Below are positions 36,183-45,974 of a stretch of DNA of 64,000 nucleotides, one piece after another. Both the position numbers and the translations under genes were made by a program. The notes under the pieces were generated by a model. That model saw nothing but the letters and a program-made list of their open reading frames with translations. It made no database searches and was not told the origin of the DNA. Positions within the stretch are counted from its first letter, which is position 1. Each line of letters begins with the position of its first letter. The DNA is from Vicia villosa (lineage: Eukaryota; Streptophyta; Magnoliopsida; Fabales; Fabaceae), in assembly GCF_029867415.1 (NCBI RefSeq), contig NC_081183.1, positions 64,926,336 through 64,990,335 on the forward strand, written 5' to 3'.

Positions 36183-39100
36183 TTAAGAGAAGTATTTTTT
36201 GACTATGTCTGCATTCATAGGGTGTGGGAAATCCTCGCCATCCATGGTGGTAAGCAACATGGCGCCGCCGGAGAATATTTTCTTGATTAGGAATGGTCCC
36301 TCGTAGGTGGGAGTCCATTTGCCTCTGGGATCACCTTGTGGTAAGATGATGCGTTTGACAACCAAGCCACCAGTTTGGTATACTTGACTTTTGACTTTTT
36401 TGTTGAAGGTTTTGATCATACGCTTTTGGTATAGCTGACCATGACAAATAGCTGCGAGCCTTTTCTCATCAATCAAGTTTATTTGGTCCAACCGTGTTTG
36501 AATCCAATCGTCTTCGTCTAGATTGGCTTCTTTCATAATCCTTAGGGAAGGAATCTGAATTTCAATTGGAAGAACCGCCTCCATACCATAGACTAAGGAG
36601 AATGGAGTTGCCCCTGTTGAAGTACGCGCAGATGTGCGATAACCATGAAGAGCAAAAGGCAACATCTCATGCCAGTCTTTGTAGGTTACTGTCATTTTTT
36701 GTATGATTTTCTTGATGTTCTTGTTGGCAGCTTCCACCGCGCCGTTCATCTTTGGTCGATATGGAGAAGAATTATGATGTTTGATCTTGAACTGTGTGCA
36801 AAGTTCAATAATCATTCTGTTGTTTAGATTTGTGCCATTGTCCGTGATAATCCGCTCAGGGATGCCGTACCAACAAATGAGATTGTATTTGATGAACCGG
36901 GCCACCACATTTTTGGTGACAGAAGCAGATGAAGCTGCTTCTACCCACTTTGTGAAGTAGTCAATAGCGACCAGGATAAAGCGATGTCCGTTGGAGGCAG
37001 TAGGTTTGATTTCTCCAATCATATCAATACCCCACATTGCAAAAGGCCAAGGAGCCGTCAGGACGCTTAATGGAACTGGAGGTACATGTACTTTGTCAGC
37101 GTATATCTGGCATTTGTGACATGTTCGGGAGTGATGATCGCAGTCTGTTTCCATGGTAGACCAGTAATAACCTGCTCTCAGGATCTTTTTAGCCATTGTA
37201 TGTCCACTGGAATGAGTACCGAAGGCACCATTGTGTATTTCTTCCATGATCTGTTCTGCTTCCTTCTTGTTTACACAGCGAAGTAAAGTCGAGTCATGGT
37301 TGCGTTTGTATAGGGTTCCATTGCTTAGGAAGAATTTGGCAGCAAATCTCCTTAGAAACTTTCTGTCGTTAATGGATGCCCCTTCAGGGTACTCCTGAGC
37401 TTCGAGATATCTTTTTACTTCATGGAACCATGGTTTTTCCTCGGTTCCTTCGGTATTGATCTCATTGCAATAGGATGGTTCATCTTGCCTGTAAATGGTG
37501 ATCATAGGCGCCTCGTCGTCCCACCTGACTTTGAACATGGATGACATGGTAGCTAAAGCATCAGCTAGTTGATTTTCCTCGCGTGGGATGTGTTCGAAAG
37601 TGATTTCTTCGAAATAAGGAATCAAACTCAGCACATATTCTTTGTAAGGAATTAGATTTGGGTGCTTTGTGTCCCATTCCCCTTTGACTTGGTAGATTAC
37701 CAAGGCCGAGTCTCCGTAGACTTCCAGGAATTTGATTCTTAGAGCGATTGCAGCTTTAAGACCCAGAATACATGCTTCGTATTCGGCTATATTGTTAGTG
37801 CAATTGAAGCATAACCTGGCAGTGAATGGTGTATGACCTCCTGCGGGGGAAATGATCACAGCTCCGATGCCATTGCCAAGTGCATTAGAAGCTCCGTCAA
37901 AAACCATAGTCCACCGGGATCCTGGCTCGGGTCCTTCTTCTGGTTCTGGTTGTTTGTAGTCATTGACTAGCATAATGTCTTCGTCTGGGAAGTCAAAGTT
38001 CAATGCTTGATAATCATCCACTGCTTGATGAGCCAGATGATCAGCTACCACACTTCCTTTGATTGCTTTTTGTGAAGTGTATTGAATGTCATATTCTGTT
38101 AAGATCATTTGCCATCTCGCTATTCTTCCAGAGAGAGCAGGTTTTTCGAACACGTATTTGATGGGATCCATCTTGGAGATTAGGAAAGTGGTGTGATTTA
38201 GCATGTACTGTCTTAGCCGGCGAGCTGCCCAAGCTAAGGCACAACAAGTTTTTTCGAGTAGTGAGTATCTTGTTTCACAATCGGTAAACTTTTTGCTAAG
38301 ATAGTAGATTGCGTGCTCCTTTCGGCCGGATTCGTCATGTTGTCCTAGTACACACCCCATTGAGTCTTCTAACACAGTTAGGTACATTATCAGAGGTCTG
38401 CCTTCCACAGGTGGCAACAAGATTGGAGGTTTTTGGAGATATTCTTTGATTTTGTCAAAGGCTAACTGGCATTTGTCATTCCACCTTTCCACTTGATCTT
38501 TCTTCAACAGTTTGAAGATCGGCACACAAGTAGTAGTCATGTGGGCAATAAATCGGGCGATGTAATTTAGACGTCCCAAGAATCCTCTGACTTGTTTCTC
38601 AGTACGAGGTATAGGCATTTCTTGAATGGCTTTAACCTTGGCCGGATCAACCTCAATACCTTTGCTGCTGACGATGAAACCTAAGAGTTTGCCGGATCTT
38701 ACTCCAAAGGTACACTAATTTGGGTTCAGTCGCAACTTGTATTTCTTGAGTCTGTCAAACAATTTGTGTAAATGACCCAAATGTTCTTCCTCGGTGTTGG
38801 ATTTTGCAATCATGTCATCGACATACACCTCTATTTCTTGATGAATCATATCATGAAATAGTGCTACCATTGCACGTTGATAGGTTGCTCCTGCGTTTTT
38901 CAGACCAAAGGGCATTACTTTGTAACAAAAGGTTCCCCAGGGTGTTGTGAAGGTTGTTTTTTCCATGTCTTCGGGTGCCATCTTGATTTGATTGTACCCT
39001 GAGAATCCGTCCATAAAGGAGAATACCTTGCATTGTGCGGTATTGTCAACCAGTACATCGATGTGTGGTAAAGGGAAATCATCTTTGGGACTTGCCCGGT

Positions 39101-39541
39101 TCAGATCTCTGTAGTCCACGCACATTCTGACTTTCCCGTCTTTTTTAGGTACAGGCACGATGTTAGCTATCCAAGGAGGATAACAACTTTTAGGAATCCG
39201 GCATTGAACTGTTTTTCAACCTCGTCTTTGATCTTTTTTGACATATCAGGCCTACTCCTTCATAGTTTCTGTTTGACTGGAGTGCTACCTTCTTTGATTG
39301 GCAGGCGATGAACTACGATGTCCGTGTCAAAGCCTGGCATATCCTCATAGGACCAGGCGAATATCTCGACGTAGTCTCGCAGCATTTGAATCAGTCTTTG
39401 CTTGACGCTGTGTTCTAAATCAGCCCCTATTTTGACTTCTTTCTTTTCTTCGCTGCCCAAGTTGACGACCTCCATTGGCTCCTCGTGAGGCCGTATGGCC
39501 TTGTTTTCTTGTTCTAGCAGCCTTGCAAGTTCTCTTGGCAC
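36183..39541 (-). CDS. Ogre pol: RT, RNase H, archaeal-type RNase H, integrase (interrupted)
   Basis: This is the second exon of the Ogre polyprotein. It opens at the predicted acceptor near 39647. RT has IANIVPVPKKDGKVRMCVDY and the catalytic EVYVDDMIAKS (near 38815). The long block 38618-36183 (811 residues) carries the RT-linked RNase H (about residues 60-170), an archaeal-type RNase H (from about 233, WTMVFDGASNALGNG) typical of Tat elements, an integrase zinc region (about 460-500, with CHKCQ) and the integrase D, D, E residues in GIDMIGE (about 529), IITDNGTN (about 592) and GAVEAANK (about 628). Breaks are a stop at 39260-39262, a frameshift between about 39260 and 39160, and a stop at 38715-38717. 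The rest is open to the natural stop at 36183-36185. It would act in reverse transcription and integration. This copy needs repair or readthrough at three places, so it is probably inactive. Confidence 0.92.
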
Positions 39542-39647
39542 TTCACAATCTTCCTCACTTTCGTCCTCAGTTTGGTAGATCGGATTTTCAAAGTCATGAC
39601 GGGCAATAGCAGAATCGTTGTTGACTGGGTCCAGAGTGTATGTGAAT

Positions 39648-39906
39648 CTGCATGTTAATTATGTGAGTATGTGTGAAGAAAAAACATAGCTATTTGAAAG
39701 CGAAGAAAGAAGGAAAAAGGATCACAAAATTTAAATATGCAAGCGTCCCATGATTTTATTGAATGCACATGATCATGATATGATAAGCCCTTATAGAAGG
39801 ACCAGTGTGCTAAGGCACACGGCTTTTCAAGCTCATGGTTCGATTGTTCAGGAACCATTTTTATCTTTGCACAATATACACAAAGAGAACAGGAAATGGC
39901 ATTTAC
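39648..39906 (-). other. Predicted Ogre intron between protease and RT
   Basis: A donor (GA|GTAAAT at 39906) and an acceptor (ATGCAG| at 39648) remove 259 nt. This joins the gag-protease frame, which otherwise stops at 39903-39905, to the pol frame with a split glutamate codon and no shift. Splicing at this point is an established Ogre feature. The exact sites here are my prediction. Confidence 0.8.
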
Positions 39907-42900
39907 TCCTGGTCAAAGGAGATCACATCCTCACCTTTCCAGTTGTTCAATCCATTGTTGTGAGCAGGGGGTACCCAGCTGTTCCAGTTGCAGTTGTCTT
40001 TTTCATCTTCCACAGCATTGATTTCATTAGTGGGAAAATGAGCCGGTGATCCTTCGGGATAAGGGATATACTCTGCTGGATACGAGAGCCCAGGCTGAGA
40101 TATCTCTGTTGGCTGAGCGAGATGCTCGATAAGGCCGTCCCATGAAGTCGGGATGATATTTTGAATAGAGACTTGTGCATCCTGATGAGGAGTGTATGCT
40201 GACAGAAAGCAACCCTCGTTATTTGGTATTTCCCTGGCTTCTTCGAAAGCGAAATTGTCATCGTAATGTTCATCCCATCCAGTTGGGACAATGTCCTTCA
40301 TAGCAATTTGTGAGCTTGGAGGAGCGGAGTATTTCACCATATAGTCATATTTGCCGCTGGGTTCTCCTAGCGTGTCCCATACTTCTTTGGGTGGATTTTG
40401 ATATTGCTCAGTGACGGGACTTGTGAAACTTTCGTCATTTCCAATTTGATCACCCCATCCAGTCGGGCTAATGTCTTCCATAGCAATATAGGAATTCTGA
40501 GGTGCGGCATACCGATAATTATACCCGCCGTTTGGTTCTTCAACAGCATCCCACATTCCCATGGAAATGGGTGGAATCTCATCTGGATATGGCTGAATGA
40601 TATGGTTCAAGAACACTCCTTCATCTTCAATAGCGTTTACTTCTTGGCTGACGAAGTGTGACATTAATCCTCCAGAACGAGGACCTTGATCATTCTTTTG
40701 ATTTTCACTATCATAGCCCAGACCTAGCTTGTCAGACTTGTAGGGTATATCGGGAAGTTGTCCCCATACTGTGCAATCACCCTGTTCAATCATGGCTTTG
40801 GCATCTTTGAGAGAAGCCATAGTTGTAGTTGGAGTAGCAGGAATATGCTTGGTGGTAGAGACATCTGGGGAGACCACCTCAAATGATTGGCATGGAGTTT
40901 TGATGAATTCGTCCTCCAACTCAACATATTTGGAATTGCTTAGGTGACTAACCACATATTCCTCTTCGCCATAGACTGTGACAATCTTTCCTTTTACTGG
41001 ATATTTTAACTTCTGATGCAGGGTAGAAGTTACAGCGTTTGCCCCATGTATCCAAGGGCGTCCAAGTAAACAGGAGTAGGCTGGGTGAATTTCCATTACG
41101 TAAAAGATAGAATCGAAGATTTGAGAACCCACTCTGATTGGGAGATTCACTTTTCCGTATACCGTTCTGGTTGACCCGTCAAAGGCTCTTACCACAACAT
41201 CGCTTGGTTGTAACACAATTCCTTCGAAGTCAAGCTTTTCTAGTACTGTTTTCGGTAACACGTTCAAAGAAGAACCGTTATCTACTAGTACATGAGATAG
41301 AGTGGTGCCATTACATTCAATGGAGATATGTAAGGCTTTGTTGTGATTTTTCCCAGCAGGGGTTAGATCCACATCGGAGAAACCGAGACCATTGCTCACG
41401 GTTAGATTGGCAACACAATTCTCAAATTGGTCGACTGAGATCTCTTGAGGCACATGCGCAGCTTTCAGGAACTTCATCAGAGCTTTGGCATGAGCTTCTG
41501 AATATTTTAGCAGAGATAGCATTGAGATTTTTGAAGCAGTGTGCCCCAGTTGCTCAACAATATTGTAATCACTTTTGCAGATGATTTTCAATATTTCCTC
41601 CATTTCTTGCTTTGATGGATCCTCAGCAGTGATTTCCACCGGGGTTTGAATTTGTTCAACTTGTGGCTCTTTGCCTCGAGCGCTGACATTTTGATTAGGA
41701 ACTGGGACTCGGACTGGACCAGCAGCAACATTTGGAGAAATTTCTGGTGAAAAGATTCTTCCACTTCTCGTGATCTTGCTGGTACCCACAATATTACCCA
41801 CAGTTGGAGTAGTTAACTTTGCGGTCTCTTCAGTCGAGGTATTCTGTTTAACTCCATGGATATAAACATTAGTGTCATATCCCCATGGGACAGCTTTGTC
41901 TGAGGAGTATGGAAATGGAGTTGGACTAGCAATGACTACTGATGCCACTTTGAGTGTAGCAGAAATTTTGAATGGAGCCTTGGCAGAGATTTTGAATGGT
42001 AAGCTGGAGATCACTGAGGCATCCTCTATTCTCATCCCGTTTGCAAAGACTTCGCACAGCACGTCCATAGAAGGGAGCCTCTCAAACATAATGATACGGC
42101 GATCCATCCATTTTTGAATTCCTATCCTTAGATTTTCACAACCATTGGGCAGGCAGGAGCAGTAAAAGCAGTCGGGGTCACACCCTAGAAAGTAACCAGC
42201 TCGGATTAGCTTTCCTTTGACTTCGCAGAGTGGAGTTGATAATTCGTTCACATCATAGATGTAAACAGTGTCCAGGATAGCGTTGAAAGTTTTGTCATGC
42301 TTTGGCATAGGTGCTGTGATGACATTTGGAGTTTCTGGAGGATCGAACTCAATTTCCCCAGCATCTATCATATCTTGTATTTTATTTTTCAGGGCCCAGC
42401 AGTGATCTGCGTCATGTCCTGGAAAGTTTGAGTGATAGGCACATGTCGCATCAGGGCGATAATTCGGAGAGGAAGTGTTGACATTCTTTGGAGGACCTTT
42501 TAATGTGATCAGATCTGCTTTTAGCAAGTGCTGCAATGCCTGAGAGATTGGCATGTTGATTCTGGTGAAATTTCTTCTTGGTGCATCTGGTCGATGCGTA
42601 TATTTTGGCTGTTGATCTTTTTGAGGTGCAGATGCGGAGATCAGAACTGCCCCTACAGATTGATGCTGCTCACTTTTGCGACTTTTCTGAATTTGTGTTG
42701 CATTGACCTCATTCCTCCCGTTGATGGGCCTTTTTGTAGTACCAGAGGTGGAACCTATTTGAATTTTTCCATTTTGAATGCCACTTTCAACACGTTCTCC
42801 GGTCAGTATCAGGTCAGTGAAACCTGATGATGAGCTTCCCAGCAAATGGCTATAGAAAGGGCCAGTTAAAGTGCCCATGAACATGTCAACTAGTTCGCGA

Positions 42901-43679
42901 TCAGATAAGGGTGGTTGAACCCTTCCAGCCATATCTCTCCACTTTTGTGCATATCCTTTGAAACTTTCTTTTGGTCCCATAGACATGCCCCTTAGTTGAG
43001 TACGGGTTGGTGCAAGATCAGCATTGTATTGGTACTGTTTGTAAAAAGCAGCAGCTAATTCTTCCCAAGTATGAACCTTGGTATTTTCCAGCTGATAGTA
43101 CCACTCGAGTTGTGTACCCGACAGACTTTCTTGGAAGAAGTGAATCCACAATTTGTTATCCGTTGTATGAGGTTGTATCTTCCTTACATAGGATCTCAGA
43201 TGTAGTTTCGGGCAAGAAACTCCATCATATTTTGCAAAGACAGGAACTTTGAATTTTGGAGGGATAACAACATCCGAGATGAGCCCCAGATCATTGAAAT
43301 CTAAGCCAGGTATTTTTTGTATCTCCATAGCTTTCATACGGTCTTCCAGCTGTTGGTATTTTTCATCATCCGGTTCGTCCCCAGAATGATCATTTTCTTC
43401 ATTTGAAGAGAGAGAGGGTTTAGCAGAACCCTGGTTGCTTTGATTGTCTTCTTGTTCATCATCACCGACTGTTTCAGGGATCGGTGGCTTTTTGAACTTT
43501 TTGACTGGGATTTTGATCTTCCTTTTCAGGTGACTCACGCCTACAGATCATTTGGGCTTCTTTTTCTTCTTGATTATCAGGGCTTTCAGTTCTTGTTGCC
43601 CCTTTGCCAGTTCCAGAATTGCCACTTGAACTTGGGCATTCTGTGCTTCGAGGTTCTTGATGCTTGTCTCGGATTCCAT
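39903..43679 (-). CDS. Ogre gag-protease, one early in-frame stop
   Basis: The likely start is ATG at 43679, nine bases after a TTTATTTCAG acceptor-like motif, giving MESETSIKNLEAQNAQ. An in-frame TGA at 43548-43550 interrupts it. The frame is then open for about 1211 residues. It encodes a charged leader, the gag capsid domain (about 43250-42850, WYYQLENTKVHTWEELAAAF), a CCHC-like motif with unusual spacing (CAYHSNFPGHDADHC, near 42410-42455), and an aspartic protease (SHVLVDNGSSLNVLP near 41270, with D-N-G at the active site and later LLGRPW near 41050). A long acidic C-terminal region carries three degenerate repeats ending in DIxPTxW. It would form the particle and process it. Without splicing it ends at 39903. 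With the predicted intron removed it continues into pol. Confidence 0.92.
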
Positions 43680-43688
43680 CTCTTCTGA

Positions 43689-43698
43689 CTGAAATAAA
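43689..43698 (-). promoter_or_regulatory. Splice-acceptor-like motif upstream of Ogre gag
   Basis: Minus strand TTTATTTCAG lies nine bases before the gag ATG. The same CGCTGTTTATTTCAG context is found before gag of the second Ogre (51927-51936). Role as an acceptor is inferred. Confidence 0.5.
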
Positions 43699-43951
43699 CA
43701 GCGAGGAGATGAGAAATCCGTCATGTGAACCTGTTATGCAATGTGTATGACTGGATGCCATGTGTATGCAATGTATGAAATGTATGTGCAATGCATGAAG
43801 TGAAATGTGTGTGCAATGTTTCAAGGATCTTAGAGTTTAGATTTGTTAAAGAAGAAACAAACGTTAGTTAATCAATTTATTTCTTTTTTTTTGCTTCTTT
43901 TTTTCTTTGCCTCATTTGGGCTTACAAGACAGAAATAAAATAAATGATCCT
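43699..43951 (-). other. Spacer between Ogre ORF1 and gag
   Basis: It lies downstream of the ORF1 stop (43952) and upstream of gag. It contains an A-rich tract and GCATTGCACATACATT-type repeats (about 43735-43815). No gene. Confidence 0.7.
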
Positions 43952-45295
43952 TCAGGTCTCCCGTGGACGCTTTCTCTTTGCCCCCAGGAATGTGTTGATC
44001 TGCTGTTCTTCTTGAAGCTGTCCGGTGAGCTCCAATATCCTTCTCTCATAGTCTTGACAGTATGATTTGAAGGTGTCTCTTTCCTCTTTGAGTTGAACCC
44101 AAGATTTTTGCAACTCTTCTAGGTCAGTGGGCATGTCCGGGTGTAGAATAACTTGAGGTTCATATCCTTCGACCTCTGATTCAATAGTCACAGGTAGAAC
44201 AGCAGGATATGGCATAAGGAGTTTCTGAGCATGAGTGCGGACCCATCTGAGGTAAGGTTCCATAGGGATAGAATTCCATTGCCCCAGAGTTTTGCTTTCT
44301 ATTCTATAGACACTGCCCCATGCATGTATGAACCTTCGTCGGTGTCTATGAGAATCATTCTCGTAATCAAACACAATGCCATGGATAATCATGTCATGAG
44401 GACCGTTGCTCCTTGCATATCCGAATTGGCGTAGAGCTAAAGAGGGATTGTAAGTGATGCCTCCTTTGATGCCAAGGAGTGGCACATTAGGGTACTCTCC
44501 ACAATGATCAATGATAGTAATGTCTCTTTGAAAGAAGTTGTTCCACCGGATATCTGAATGAGACAAAGACATAATCCTGCGAGACCATTGCATTCTTTGT
44601 TCATTTCTCAACACTGATCGGGGAAGATGAAATGTAAACCACCTAGCCAGTAGTGGTATACAGCACATGAGAGTTCCTCGTTTCTTCATGGTACGAGTGT
44701 GTAGAGAATGTAGAATGTCTCCCAGCAATGTTGGTACCGGGTTACGGATTAGGAAAAGGTTGATGATGTGTACACTTATGAACTGGTCGGGATTAGGGAA
44801 TAAAACCAACCCATAGATCAAAAGTGCCATAACTTCCTCAAAAGCTGGATAACTTTTGTTTTCTAGCAGTAGTCGAGCCTTTTCCAACAAGAACTTGGCA
44901 AGCAAACCCTTAACTCCACTCTTTGTTTCCCAATTGGACTCGATTTCTGATTTCCGCAGATGTAAAGCAGCAGCAATGACTTCAGGTTTTGGAATCCTTT
45001 CTAAACCAGTGAAAGGTAATTGATCTCGAACAGGCAATCCAATTAGTTCAGAGAATTCTTCCAAAGTGGGTACCAACTGGTAATCAGGAAAGGTAAAGCA
45101 ATGATGTTCAGGGTCAAAGAACTGGAACAGGACCCGTATCATGTCTTCTTCAAATTTTGAGGTAACCAAATGGAGTAGGTGACCATGCCTTTCAGTGAAT
45201 TGAACATTCATGGGGAATTCTGACACTAAGTCTTTTAGTTCAGATGGCACCGTTGAGATGTTGATTCGGATGTAATCTTTGGTGGCGGGAGCCAT
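43952..45295 (-). CDS. Ogre ORF1 protein (DUF7745-like), intact
   Basis: This extra Ogre ORF lies upstream of gag. I prefer ATG at 45295 (MAPATKDYIRINISTVPSEL), which directly follows a TTTGTTTTTGCAG acceptor-like motif, over an open extension to 45394. The frame encodes about 447 residues without a break. It contains CFTFPDYQLVPTLEEFSELI (about residues 75-100), a module shared with plant mobile domain proteins, several hydrophobic helices in the middle, and a C-terminal coiled-coil-like, glutamate-rich segment ending AKRKRPRET, which may be a nuclear localisation signal. Molecular role is unknown. Proteins of this kind are typical of Ogre. It is the only long Ogre frame here without a stop. 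Confidence 0.88.
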   Translation of the reverse strand: MAPATKDYIRINISTVPSELKDLVSEFPMNVQFTERHGHLLHLVTSKFEEDMIRVLFQFFDPEHHCFTFPDYQLVPTLEEFSELIGLPVRDQLPFTGLERIPKPEVIAAALHLRKSEIESNWETKSGVKGLLAKFLLEKARLLLENKSYPAFEEVMALLIYGLVLFPNPDQFISVHIINLFLIRNPVPTLLGDILHSLHTRTMKKRGTLMCCIPLLARWFTFHLPRSVLRNEQRMQWSRRIMSLSHSDIRWNNFFQRDITIIDHCGEYPNVPLLGIKGGITYNPSLALRQFGYARSNGPHDMIIHGIVFDYENDSHRHRRRFIHAWGSVYRIESKTLGQWNSIPMEPYLRWVRTHAQKLLMPYPAVLPVTIESEVEGYEPQVILHPDMPTDLEELQKSWVQLKEERDTFKSYCQDYERRILELTGQLQEEQQINTFLGAKRKRPRET

Positions 45296-45953
45296 TACCT
45301 GCAAAAACAAAGGTAAACTCTTTGATCCTTGAAGTGTTCGGTGCAAAAATGATATGCTTATGATGCAAACATGTGGCACACAAAGACAAATCAAACAATA
45401 GCCTTAGGTTTAAAGGCTTGCATGGAGCTGATAGGTGATACCCTCCCCACTGAAGTTGAGTTGGTTAAAACCTGTCCTAGAATAGTATTCGGGTTCTATG
45501 ATCCTTGGAAGTAACATCTCAATACGGCGCTCGAGCGGCCGATCAAAATATTCCTCGAGGATAACTAACTTCGATCAATTTCAAAGCTAGCCACTTAATA
45601 GGCCACAAGTCAAGTTCAACTAAAAAGGTTCTAAGACAAATTAGTGTTTAATGACATTTCGGAAGCCTAATATACTCCTTGATCGTTTTCAAGGGACATC
45701 AGTATAAACCAAAGTATCACACTAACGATGACTACCAGATCAACCGTATCGGTACATGCCGTACAGTTTCCTTGGTCTATTGTCATATACTTAAGGTATC
45801 TCGAGATTCGGGTTAGAATCTTTCACACAAGCAAAATACCCAAACAAACCTTTGAAAAATAGAGCAATCAAGTCAAACAATTGAAAACATCGAAGTGATC
45901 TATTCTCTTAAGGTAACCCCTTTTGAAAACATTTTGTTTTTGAAAGTATATTT
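45296..45953 (-). other. Ogre 5' leader, non-coding
   Basis: It lies between the primer site and ORF1. No coding region is visible. On the minus strand it ends with a pyrimidine-rich tract and TTTTTGCAG (45308-45300), immediately before GTAATGG at the ORF1 start. Confidence 0.7.
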
Positions 45954-45970
45954 CCCCAGCAGAGTCGCCA
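45954..45970 (-). other. Ogre primer binding site (tRNA-Arg type)
   Basis: Minus strand TGGCGACTCTGCTGGGG lies four bases (GAAC) from the 5' LTR end. Ogre elements characteristically use a tRNA-Arg primer with a TGGCGACTC start. Confidence 0.83.
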
Positions 45971-45974
45971 GTTC

